Source: Solirubrobacteraceae bacterium (GTDB taxonomy: Bacteria > Actinomycetota > Thermoleophilia > Solirubrobacterales > Solirubrobacteraceae). Taken from it: a DNA stretch of 64,000 nucleotides. The notes beneath the pieces are model-generated. The model searched no databases. It had not been told where the DNA came from and saw nothing but the letters and a program-made list of their open reading frames with translations. Both the position numbers and the translations under genes were made by a program. Below are positions 9,887-17,019 of the stretch, one piece after another. The stretch covers positions 1 to 64,000 of the forward strand of contig JAUYGN010000056.1 in NCBI GenBank assembly GCA_030690545.1, in the 5' to 3' direction. Every line of letters starts with the position of its first letter. The first letter of the stretch is position 1.

Positions 9887-10153
9887 ATGACCGCACAGCC
9901 GATGTACATCTCCGACCTTCCCGAGAGCCTCACCGGAGACCCGCTGGCCACTCGCGCCGGCGCCGCGCGCGCCGTCGCCGAGCAGGAGGGGGTCGCGACG
10001 CTCGCGATCGACGAAGAGGTCGACGACCCGACCACGCTCGCGGTCGACGAGGACGGTCTGTCCGGCGAGGAGCCGACGACGCTCGCGATCGGCGAGGAGG
10101 GCGACGACGACGTCACGACCCTCGCCATCGGTGAGGAGGCCGGCGCCTATTAG
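9887..10153 (+). CDS. graspetide (plesiocin-type) RiPP precursor peptide, four cores
   Basis: An 88-residue acidic peptide with no recognised fold. The first 35 residues are leader-like (ISDLPESLTGDPLATRAG). Four repeats follow: ATLAIDEE (37-44), TTLAVDED (49-56), TTLAIGEE (64-71) and TTLAIGEE (77-84), separated by short acidic linkers, and the tail is AGAY. TTxxxxEE is the core signature of plesiocin-type graspetides, in which Thr hydroxyls are esterified with Glu side chains by an ATP-grasp ligase. Such a ligase starts 7 nt after this stop codon. An AAAGGA site sits 8 nt before the ATG. The first two cores are degenerate (Ala for Thr; Asp for the last Glu). The assignment is inference from motif plus neighbour. 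Confidence 0.85.
   Translation: MTAQPMYISDLPESLTGDPLATRAGAARAVAEQEGVATLAIDEEVDDPTTLAVDEDGLSGEEPTTLAIGEEGDDDVTTLAIGEEAGAY
9995..10138 (+). repeat. four tandem core repeats of the graspetide precursor
   Basis: The DNA of the cores is itself repetitive: ACGCTCGCGATCG or close variants recur at core starts. Core starts are 12, 15 and 13 codons apart. This fits expansion by local duplication, with cores 3 and 4 identical at protein level. Confidence 0.8.
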
Positions 10154-10159
10154 GCGCCG

Positions 10160-11113
10160 ATGAAGCCGGGCATCATCGGCCCGGCGCACGATCCGCAGGT
10201 CCGCCGTGTGGCGCGCCGCCTGCGCGAGCTCGATGCGACCGGGCCGGTGGTCCTCGACCTGTCGCGCTTTCCGGGCAGCGGGCGCGCCTCGCTCGTCGAC
10301 GGCGTGCCCGCGTGCCCCGGTGTGGACGTCGGCGCCGTGGGCTGCTGGTACCTGCGCTCGATGCCGCTCGCGCTGCCGTTTCAGCCGCTCCGCGAGGTCG
10401 ACCCGCACGGCTCCGCGACGGCGCTGCTCGACGCAGCCCGGCGCGCGTTCGCCGCCGGGCGCGAGCGGCGCTCCTTTCTGGCGAGCTTCGTCGCGGGGCT
10501 CGCACGCGCCGGCGCGACGCTCGTCAACGCGCCCGCGGCGGCGGCCCAGCACTTCCTCAAGCTCGAGCAGCTCGAGCTGCTGCGCGCGGCGGGGGTCCCG
10601 CTGCCCCGCACGCTGGCGACGAACGACCCCGAGGCCGTCGCCGACCTCGCCGCGAGCCTCGACGGCGCGCTTGTCTACAAGCCGCTCGCCGGCGGCGGGC
10701 TGTGTCGCCGGGTGACCGACGACGACCTGCGCCCGCAGCGTCTGCGCGCGCTCGCAGCCGCCCCGGTGCTCTTTCAGGAGGAGATCCCGGGACGCAACAT
10801 CCGCGTGTACGTCGTCGGCGGCCGGATCGCGGCGTCGTATGAGATCGCATCCGACGAGCTCGACTACCGTGGCGCGGAGACCTCGGTGCGGACCGCCGAG
10901 CCGAGCGATGCGGAGCGCGCGGCCTGCATCGCGGCGGCGGCGGCCTGCGGCATGACGTTCACGGGAATCGACGTCCGGCGCCGGCCGGATGGCAGCTTCG
11001 CGTTGCTGGAGTGCAATCCGTCGCCGATGTTCGCGGCGATCGAGCGGCGGACCGGTGGCGCACCGGTCACAGAGATGCTGGCGAATCTCCTCCGCGGCGC
11101 TGCGCTGAGATAG
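10160..11113 (+). CDS. RimK-like ATP-grasp ligase, putative graspetide synthetase
   Basis: A 317-residue ATP-grasp enzyme. The ATP-binding part shows LVYKPLAGGGLC (about 170), VLFQEEIPGRNIRVYVVGG (about 207-225) and the metal-binding GIDV and LLECNPSPMF (Glu284, Asn286). The N-terminal 110 residues are unlike RimK or glutathione synthetase and may hold the leader-binding site, as in MvdC/MvdD and PsnB. By neighbour logic it forms omega-ester (or omega-amide) links between Thr and Glu/Asp of the peptide encoded 6 nt upstream. No N-acetyltransferase, protease or dedicated transporter is adjacent. Confidence 0.85.
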   Translation: MKPGIIGPAHDPQVRRVARRLRELDATGPVVLDLSRFPGSGRASLVDGVPACPGVDVGAVGCWYLRSMPLALPFQPLREVDPHGSATALLDAARRAFAAGRERRSFLASFVAGLARAGATLVNAPAAAAQHFLKLEQLELLRAAGVPLPRTLATNDPEAVADLAASLDGALVYKPLAGGGLCRRVTDDDLRPQRLRALAAAPVLFQEEIPGRNIRVYVVGGRIAASYEIASDELDYRGAETSVRTAEPSDAERAACIAAAAACGMTFTGIDVRRRPDGSFALLECNPSPMFAAIERRTGGAPVTEMLANLLRGAALR

Positions 11114-11208
11114 CGCTCACCCGCGCGGGGACCGAGGTGCACGCATATGCTCTCGCGTCGAGTGCCCGCGCCACGAGGACATGTCGACCGCGGGGCGGTG
11201 CATCGGAG

Positions 11209-11910
11209 GTGAGAAGGCGATTCTCGAACCGCCGGCCTCCACACGGGCCTCACGGACCGCTCGACGAACGGGCGCGGATGCTGCTGCGCGGAACGGGCAA
11301 GCTCGTGGCGGTCGTCGTGCTCGCGGGCGCGGCGGGGGTGCTGCTCGGGATCGGCCTCGCCGCGCTGACCGGCGACGACGCGCCCTCGCCGTCAGCGAGC
11401 GGCTTGGCCGCCGCGACCGCCGGTTCGACCCCGGCGACGCCCGCCCAGGTGACCACGACGACGACCAGCACCACGGCGGGCCAGCCCGGCCGGACCGCCG
11501 CAGCGCCGGCGACGACGACGCCCGCGACGATCTCCAGCGGCGGCAGGCTGCGCGTCGACGTCATCTCGACGATCGTCCATCCCGTGGACACCCCGGCCGC
11601 CGGCAGACGAGAACGCGCGCAGACCGGCGTGCACGTGCGCCTGACAAACAACACCGGCTCGAGCTTCGCGCTCGCCCCTGCGCAGCTGATCGTCGGCGAC
11701 CGGGTGCTGCTCCCGGCGCCGCCGGACAGCTCCAGCGCCGACCCGTTCCCGACTGCGCTCGATGCCGATGCCGTCCTCGACACGACGCTGCGATTCGACA
11801 GCGAGGGGATCGCCGCCGGACGGCTCGCCGCCGCGCCCGTCCGCCTGCGGATCGCCACGAAGATCATCCGGGTCGCGCCGATCGTCGGGTCGCCGGTCTC
11901 CGGTCGCTGA
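11209..11910 (+). CDS. membrane-anchored secreted protein, paralog A
   Basis: One N-terminal membrane segment (LVAVVVLAGAAGVLLGIGL) is followed by a Ser/Thr/Ala/Pro linker and a beta-rich domain of about 110 residues (VHVRLTNNTGSSFALAP, TLRFDSEGI) resembling DUF4352-type extracellular folds. The ATG at 11278 would start directly at the membrane segment. The GTG at 11209 is preferred because the downstream paralog keeps an ERARLLLRG stretch matching ERARMLLRG here; its ribosome binding site is poor. Function unknown. It follows the graspetide ligase by about 100 nt with a TATGCT box at 11146, so it may be a separate unit. Confidence 0.6.
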   Translation: MRRRFSNRRPPHGPHGPLDERARMLLRGTGKLVAVVVLAGAAGVLLGIGLAALTGDDAPSPSASGLAAATAGSTPATPAQVTTTTTSTTAGQPGRTAAAPATTTPATISSGGRLRVDVISTIVHPVDTPAAGRRERAQTGVHVRLTNNTGSSFALAPAQLIVGDRVLLPAPPDSSSADPFPTALDADAVLDTTLRFDSEGIAAGRLAAAPVRLRIATKIIRVAPIVGSPVSGR

Positions 11911-12029
11911 GCAACCTGCGCGCGTCGCAGGCACGCCGGCGAGCGCGACCATGAGCTGCCGCGCCCGCACGCCCGCACGTCGGCGCTCTGCGGTGCGGCG
12001 TCGATCTATGCTGCGCAGCAGGCCAGGCG

Positions 12030-12698
12030 ATGCCCCGTCACGAGAGAGCCCGACTGCTGCTGCGCGGCGCGACCAAGCGGCTGGTCATCGTGCTCCTCGC
12101 CGGGAGCGTGGGGGTGGGTCTCGGGCTCGGACTCGCCGCACTGCTCGGCGACGACGACCTGCCACGGCCCGCGACCACCGCGAGCGCGCCGGCCGGCAAC
12201 GCAACGACGCCGGCAGGCTCCTTCTCGACGCCCCCGACCACCCCGACCCCGTCGCTTGCTCCCGCCGATCGCACGGCGCCGGCGTCTCCGCCGGCCGTAC
12301 CGCCCGATCCGCGCCGGCAGCTGCGCGTGAGCGTCGGCCCGGCCGTGCTGCACCCGGCGGCGTCGGCATCGGGGCAGCGCCGCCAGCGCGCTCGCCTCGG
12401 GGTGCGGCTCGAGCTGGCCAACCTGGCCGCGGAGCCCGTCACGCCCGCTCGGCCGGTGCTGCTGGCGGCCGGTGAGCGCGTCGCGACCGACCCCAGGCAG
12501 GACGCGCCCGACACGCATATCGGTCCGCTGGCGCCGGGCGCGACGGCCGGGGTCACGCTGCGCTTCGAGACGTCCGGAGCGGTCACGGAGCAGCTCACGA
12601 CACAGCGACAGGCACGGATCCTCGTGGCCGGGCGCATGCATGCGGTCCGCGTCACGATCGGGGAGCGGGCACGCCCGTCCGGCTCCGGCTCCGGCTGA
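12030..12698 (+). CDS. membrane-anchored secreted protein, paralog B
   Basis: A 222-residue tandem paralog of the preceding gene. It shares ERARLLLRGATKRL, one membrane segment (VIVLLAGSVGVGLGLGLAAL), the GDDD motif after it, a Pro/Thr/Ser linker and a beta domain with LRVSVGPAVLHPA and VTLRFETSG matching LRVDVISTIVHPV and TTLRFDSEG of paralog A. The topology predicts a short cytoplasmic N-terminus and an extracellular domain. No enzyme motif is visible. Confidence 0.65.
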   Translation: MPRHERARLLLRGATKRLVIVLLAGSVGVGLGLGLAALLGDDDLPRPATTASAPAGNATTPAGSFSTPPTTPTPSLAPADRTAPASPPAVPPDPRRQLRVSVGPAVLHPAASASGQRRQRARLGVRLELANLAAEPVTPARPVLLAAGERVATDPRQDAPDTHIGPLAPGATAGVTLRFETSGAVTEQLTTQRQARILVAGRMHAVRVTIGERARPSGSGSG

Positions 12699-12711
12699 CC
12701 GGAGCGCGATC

Positions 12712-12785
12712 ACGGGCCGGACGGGTCGCGCGCCGCAGCGTGACGAAGCGCCCGCTCACTCGCCGCTGCGGCGAGGCGCGCGTGC
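12712..12785 (-). pseudogene. relic of the 3' end of a secreted repeat-protein gene
   Basis: About 55 bases here are nearly identical to 14466-14522, inside the repeat-protein gene at 14298. On the minus strand both read QRRV-GRFVTLRRA. Nothing of the rest of the gene is left, so this is a duplicated and deleted fragment. Confidence 0.6.
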
Positions 12786-12835
12786 TGCGACGCCGCAGCG
12801 AACGTAGCCCGCCCGCTCCCACGCAACGTGACGGT

Positions 12836-13231
12836 TCAGGCCAGCGTCTCGATCCTGGCGCGAACGCCCGGCGCTGCCGCCAGCCGGGCGTCGAGCGTGA
12901 CCAGTCCAAGCTCCAAGCGCTCGGCCAGCGCGACGTACAGGCCGTCGTAGAACGTCACGTTCGCGCGCAGCTCCCAGGCCCTGCCGAGCAGCGCCCCGTG
13001 CGCGACGCGACGAAGCGGCAGATCCGCGAGGTCGTCGAGCGCGGCGCGCGCCGCACGCGCGCTCAGTTCTCCGACGCCGACGATGCGTCGCAACGCGTGC
13101 CCAACCTCGGCGTCGACGAGATGCGGAGCCCAGTTGCGACGAGTGTCGGCGAACAGCGCCGCCCTGGCCTCGTGCGCGAACTGTCCGCCGCTGAGGTAGG
13201 CGACGAGGACGGAGGCATCGAGGACCGGCAC
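12836..13231 (-). CDS. PIN-domain toxin (VapC/FitB-like)
   Basis: A 131-residue PIN RNase from a GTG start. Acidic sites: VLDASVLVAYLSG (Asp5), LVDAEVGHALRR, FYDGLYVALAE and TLDARLA. It follows its antitoxin gene by 4 nt and shares the operon. Putative target: tRNA, by family knowledge only. Confidence 0.88.
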   Translation of the reverse strand: MPVLDASVLVAYLSGGQFAHEARAALFADTRRNWAPHLVDAEVGHALRRIVGVGELSARAARAALDDLADLPLRRVAHGALLGRAWELRANVTFYDGLYVALAERLELGLVTLDARLAAAPGVRARIETLA

Positions 13232-13235
13232 GAGC

Positions 13236-13466
13236 TCAAGCGTCCCGGACCTCGCGCAGCGCCGAGATCACCGTCGCCGCGCGGACCGACGACGTCCCTC
13301 GCGCCGTCACGCGGGCGTCGATCTCCTCGATCGTCGGCTGAGCCGCCGCAGCCTCCAGATCCTGCTTGATGTAGTCCGACAACGACATCCCCGCCGCCGC
13401 CGCGCGCATCTTCAGCGTCCGATGCACGCCATCGGGCACGTTGCGCACCTGAATCATCTTTGACAT
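13236..13466 (-). CDS. ribbon-helix-helix antitoxin (FitA/VapB-like)
   Basis: A 76-residue protein with MIQVRNVPDGVHRTLKMRAA, a FitA-like ribbon-helix-helix N-terminus, then SLSDYIKQDLEAAA and a C-terminal toxin-binding tail. A longer reading from 13562 would add 32 unrelated residues. The ATG at 13466 is preferred because a TACGGT box lies exactly 7 nt upstream. Confidence 0.85.
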   Translation of the reverse strand: MSKMIQVRNVPDGVHRTLKMRAAAAGMSLSDYIKQDLEAAAAQPTIEEIDARVTARGTSSVRAATVISALREVRDA

Positions 13467-13473
13467 GCGTCCG

Positions 13474-13488
13474 ACCGTAACACATGTG
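13474..13488 (-). promoter_or_regulatory. TACGGT -10 box and CACATGTG palindrome of the FitAB-like operon
   Basis: On the minus strand TACGGT (13479-13474) precedes the ATG by 7 nt. The 8-bp palindrome CACATGTG (13481-13488) lies just upstream and is a plausible antitoxin operator. Confidence 0.45.
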
Positions 13489-13574
13489 CCACACACGTAT
13501 TGATCGCCAAGCACGCGAGGCCCGCCGCTCACCGAGACGGCCTGGCCCGCCTCAGCAGCCATGCTCCGGACAGA

Positions 13575-13955
13575 TCAGCCGCTCGCGTCGATCAGCGCGA
13601 CGTCGTACGCCGCGAAGCGGGCGTCAGCACTGAGCAGCGTCAGGCCTTCGGACCGGGCCTGTGCGATCAGGAGCCTGTCGAACGGGTCGCGATGATGCAT
13701 CGGCAGGCGCGCGACCGCGAGGCCGTGCTCGGCGGCCAAGCCGAGAATCCGCATGCCGCCGCGCACGACGTGGTCACGCAGATCCTGTGGGATGACCAGC
13801 TTGCCGATCGCGGCCTTGACGCCGATCTCGGCGAACGACACGACGCTGAAGGCCAACTCGTCGGCGCGCTCGATCGCTTCACGAGCACGAGGACCGACGA
13901 TTCGCGAACCCTGCAGCTGCCACAGGACGACGTGCGTGTCGAGCAGCAGCCTCAC
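13575..13955 (-). CDS. PIN-domain toxin (Sll0205-type VapC)
   Basis: A 126-residue PIN protein of the subtype marked by LLLDTHVVLWQL at the start (Asp6), SFAEIGVKAAIGKL in the middle and HRDPFDRLLIAQA before the end, with a final SADARFAAY. All expected acidic positions are present. Its start overlaps the upstream Phd-type antitoxin stop by ATGA. Confidence 0.9.
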   Translation of the reverse strand: MRLLLDTHVVLWQLQGSRIVGPRAREAIERADELAFSVVSFAEIGVKAAIGKLVIPQDLRDHVVRGGMRILGLAAEHGLAVARLPMHHRDPFDRLLIAQARSEGLTLLSADARFAAYDVALIDASG

Positions 13956-14200
13956 GCGGAGTCGTCGAGCAGCTCGTCGATCTCCTCGTCTGTGAACTCG
14001 AAGTCCTCGCCGATCGCGATCTGCCCGGCGAGCGACCCGCGGGCCGCGAGGAAGCGCGCGCCCGGACCGACGATCGGGTCGATCTTCACCAACTGCGCGA
14101 CCGGAACGCCGTCACGCGCGATCTCGACGTTCTCACCGGCCTCGACGCGAGCGAGCAGCTTCGACAGGTCCGTCTTCGCCTGACCGACGTTCACTCGCAT
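13952..14200 (-). CDS. Phd/YefM-type antitoxin
   Basis: An 82-residue protein: MRVNVGQAKTDLSKLLARVE, then ENVEIARDGVPVAQLV is the canonical Phd core, and an acidic tail (GEDFEFTDEEIDELLDD) should occupy the toxin. The start at 14200 sits 6 nt after a TATGAT box, so longer readings are rejected. It forms a pair with the PIN gene that it overlaps. Confidence 0.88.
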   Translation of the reverse strand: MRVNVGQAKTDLSKLLARVEAGENVEIARDGVPVAQLVKIDPIVGPGARFLAARGSLAGQIAIGEDFEFTDEEIDELLDDSA

Positions 14201-14206
14201 CGGGCC

Positions 14207-14212
14207 ATCATA
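14207..14212 (-). promoter_or_regulatory. consensus-like -10 box TATGAT of the Phd/PIN operon
   Basis: Minus-strand TATGAT ends 6 nt before the ATG at 14200. A TTGGCC lies 18 nt further upstream as a possible -35. This is the best promoter match of the leaderless-type starts here. Confidence 0.5.
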
Positions 14213-14297
14213 GTCTGCTTGGTCAGGCTTGGCCAACAGAATGCGGGTTGCGGGCTGAGCGAGTCCTGCCGGGGTCGGCGAAGCCGAGGAGGACGAG

Positions 14298-15565
14298 TCA
14301 GCGTCCGCGCCGCAGCCCGGCGATCGGCTGCTCACGACTGACGCCGCGGGCGTGCCCGCTGGAGCTCAGCGGGGTCACGATCACGCGGTAGACGGACGCC
14401 GTCCTGCGTGCCGCGATCGTGATCCGGTACCTCGAGCGGTCGCGGCCCTCGGGCCGGACGTTCGCCCGCCGCAGCGTGACGAAGCGCCCGCGCACGCGCC
14501 GCTGCAGCGAGGCGCGCGCACCGCTGACGGCAGGCCGGACCGTGCCCGAGAAGCGCACCCGGCGCACCGGGCCGCGCGTCGCCACCAGGCCGACCCGCGC
14601 CGTCGTGCGGACCGTCCGCGCGACGCTCGTGACCGCCGGCGTCGTCCGCGCGACGACGCGCAAGCGCACGCTGAGCAGCATCCGCGGAACGGTGAAGCTG
14701 TAGCCGCCGTCGCTGGCGGAACGCGTCGAGGCGACGCGGTGAAACGGCCCGCTGAACGGGAACGGCTGGCGCTCGAGCACGACGTCGACGCCGCCGGCGC
14801 CCGCGCTCGTCGCGCTGCCAGCGGCGACGACGGTGCCCTCGTACGGGACGCGGTTCGACTGCAGCGCGAACGTGAGCGCCGCAGGCGCGCGCGGGGACGT
14901 GAACGAGCGCTGGCGGCCGCGCGTCGTGCCGGCCGAGCTCGTCGCCAGCAGGCGGTAGCGGTAGCGCGTGTCGGGCGACAGCGTGAGCGCCGCGGCAACC
15001 GGAACGGCCGCCGTGCCGGCGCCCGCCGCCACGAGCGCCGTGCGCCGGTTCAAGCGCGTGCCGGTGCCGTACTCGAAGCGATAGCGCGTCGCCAGCCCGC
15101 GCGGGTTGACGGTTCCCGTCAGCGCAACCGACCGCGGTGCGAGATCGCGCACGGGCCCGGTCGTGACCGCCGGGGGTCGCGGCTGCGTCGGACGGGCCGT
15201 GCGCAGCGTGCGGTTGGCGCTGCGCCCGATCCCGGCGGCGTTCGTCGCCACGAGGCGGAAGTGGTAGGTCGTGTCCACGGTCAGCCCGCTCAGGTTCACG
15301 CTGATCGCGACCGGCGCGTCGCCGGCGCCGGCATTGCGATCGGGCGTCCGCAGCCCGTACGCGTTCGTCGTCCCGTACTCGACGTAGTACGTCGTCGCAG
15401 CGCCGTTGGGATCGACCGTCCCCGGCACGGTCGCCGTCCTCAGCGCAAGGTTCGTGGCGGCGCTCGTGGCGACCGCCGGCGGCCGGGATTCGGAGCCTCC
15501 GCGAGCGCCGGAACCGTGGCGAGGAGCGCGCCGAGCACGAGCACACAGAAAAGTCGACGTCGCAT
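14298..15565 (-). pseudogene. secreted fibronectin-like repeat protein, frameshifted after the signal peptide
   Basis: A good signal peptide (MRRRLFCVLVLGALL, cleavage near ALA-EA) starts at 15565, but its frame stops at 15440. The body is in another frame, open from about 15500 to 14298. There, RPPAVATSAATNLALRT and VPGTVDPNGAATTYYVEYGT match the next repeat (PPAVTTGPVRDLAPRS, GTVNPRGLATRYRFEYGT) and so are clearly coding. The shift therefore falls in the GC-rich run around 15480-15520. The body has two fibronectin-like repeats of about 95 residues and C-terminal beta domains ending in QRRVRGRFVTLRRA. Either the gene is inactivated or one base is wrong in the assembly. Confidence 0.7.
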
Positions 15566-15684
15566 TCGCCCTGCCGGGCAGAATAGCGTCGCGCGTTGCG
15601 CGATGGGAGGCGAACGGGGCGCGCGCCGCCGCGGTCGGCGTCTGGTCGATACTGGCAGCCCGAGCTCGGCTCGACCTCGACGCC

Positions 15685-15945
15685 TGTCAAGGCCGGTTGA
15701 AGAGTCGGCCGGTAGCGCCGGTCGAAAAGTGGGCCACCTAGCGAAGGGTTCGTGGCGGGCGGCGCGGAGGCGAGCCCGTAGGGCGAGCCGGAGCGACGCT
15801 CGCCACGCGCGTGTCAGTCGCTCGGGCCCCGTGGTCGCGCGAGGTCGCGGTCTTTTTGAGGCGGTAGCTGTCGCCCTTGAGGGCGAGGATCTCGGCGTGG
15901 TGAACGAGGCGCTCGGGCACATCCTCCCAAGGTTTGGACAGAGGG
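15685..15945 (-). mobile_element. IS21-family relic: istB 3' end and terminal repeats
   Basis: On the minus strand, ERLVHHAEILALKGDSYRLK (about 15855-15920) is the typical C-terminus of IstB, the AAA+ helper of IS21 transposases. Downstream of it are two imperfect copies of a 20-nt repeat (15691-15710 and 15717-15735, GGCC..GACT/ACTT..TCAACCGG type), like the multiple terminal repeats of IS21 elements. A TG terminus lies at 15685. istA and the rest of istB are missing, so the element is dead. It sits exactly at the edge of the polysaccharide locus. Confidence 0.7.
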
Positions 15946-15970
15946 CCTCGCCCCCGGAGCGCTCTGTCCA
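15935..15970 (-). terminator. hairpin behind the minus-strand glycosyltransferase operon
   Basis: TGGACAGAG (15935-15943) pairs with CTCTGTCCA (15962-15970). It lies 12 nt beyond the stop codon of the glycosyltransferase gene at 15982. There is no clear U-tract. Confidence 0.45.
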
Positions 15971-15981
15971 TTGTTCGGCGC

Positions 15982-17019
15982 CTATGCGCGACCCATGGCG
16001 TGGACCTCTCGGTACGCAGAGAGAAACGAGGGCAATCGCGTCTCCCACGTGAAGCGCTCCGCGTGATGCATCCCCGCATCGCTGAGACGCTCGCGTTCGC
16101 CGGCGTCCGTGGCCATACGCTTGATCGCCTCCACCCATGCCCGCTCGTCCTGAGCTGGTATGCGCAACGCCGCATCTGCGGCAGTCTCGTCCAAGGCGCT
16201 GCCGCAGCTGGCGATGACGGGCACGCCCCGCATCATCGCCTCGACCACGGGATAGCTGAAGCCCTCTACCTGGGAGGGCATCGCCAAGAACGCCGCGCGG
16301 GCCCACAACTGCTCCAGCTCCTCGGGTGGGACGAAGCCAGGAACCGTGACGCCAGCAGTGCTGCGCAGCGACCGGAGAAGCCCGCGGTCAGCGGCATCCG
16401 TCGGTCCGACCGCGATCCACTCCATCATTTCCCCGGCGGCGCGTCCCCGGCGGTACGCCCGAAGCAGCATGTCAAGATTCTTGCGGCCCTCGAAGGACCC
16501 GACGGTCAGGAAGTACCGAGGATCGGACCGGACGGGATCCCGTGGAGCGACCCGTCCGATCCCAGGAGGAAGGATCCGGCACCTGTCGGCCAACTGCGGC
16601 GCGTGGCACCTGACACAGTCGTAGGTATAACGACTGTCGCACGCGATCATCTCCGGAGTCGACCGGATCATGTGCCGAAACGCGGCGCGCTTGTACGTGC
16701 CGGCGGCGGCTCGTGACAGGTGAGGGTGAGTCAAGAACCCGATGTCGTGAACGGTCGCGATCACAGGACACGTTCGCCGGACGGGGACCCGGAAATCGCT
16801 CATGTGAAGGATGTCCGCGCCCAGGCTCGCGGTTGGGAGACGCACCTGTTCGTAGAGCAGACGCACCAGCGGGTTCTGGCGTCCTGCTTGAGTTCCGATC
16901 CCCTGGATATGAATGTCGTGCTCGTCGGCATCTTCGAGGGCGGCGGTCAGCTCGCGCGTATAGGTCGCGATGCCGCCGCGGTTACCGACTTGGTGCTGGG
17001 GAAGAGCAACGAAGATCAT
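15982..17019 (-). CDS. glycosyltransferase family 4 (GT-B)
   Basis: A 345-residue GT-B enzyme. The N-terminal acceptor half has GGIATYTRELTAAL and VIATVHDIGF; the C-terminal nucleotide-sugar half has LTVGSFEGRKNLDMLLRAYR and PSQVEGFSYPVVEAMMRGVP with the E-x7-E pattern. It most resembles retaining mannosyl/rhamnosyl-type transferases acting on a lipid-linked glycan at the cytoplasmic membrane; the sugar cannot be told. Its start overlaps the upstream family 2 enzyme by 4 nt, so the two form one operon. Confidence 0.88.
   Translation of the reverse strand: MIFVALPQHQVGNRGGIATYTRELTAALEDADEHDIHIQGIGTQAGRQNPLVRLLYEQVRLPTASLGADILHMSDFRVPVRRTCPVIATVHDIGFLTHPHLSRAAAGTYKRAAFRHMIRSTPEMIACDSRYTYDCVRCHAPQLADRCRILPPGIGRVAPRDPVRSDPRYFLTVGSFEGRKNLDMLLRAYRRGRAAGEMMEWIAVGPTDAADRGLLRSLRSTAGVTVPGFVPPEELEQLWARAAFLAMPSQVEGFSYPVVEAMMRGVPVIASCGSALDETAADAALRIPAQDERAWVEAIKRMATDAGERERLSDAGMHHAERFTWETRLPSFLSAYREVHAMGRA

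Noticed and set aside
9887-10153. Reading the small repeat peptide as a simple acidic low-complexity or calcium-binding protein
   Set aside because: The exact TTxxxxEE spacing, the leader-like N-terminus, a good ribosome binding site and the adjacent ATP-grasp gene fit a graspetide precursor far better.
10160-11113. ATP-grasp gene as a purine enzyme (PurK or PurT) because it follows purE
   Set aside because: It lacks PurK/PurT signature regions and ends in the RimK-like LLECNPSPMF; the peptide gene lies between it and purE with its own promoter.
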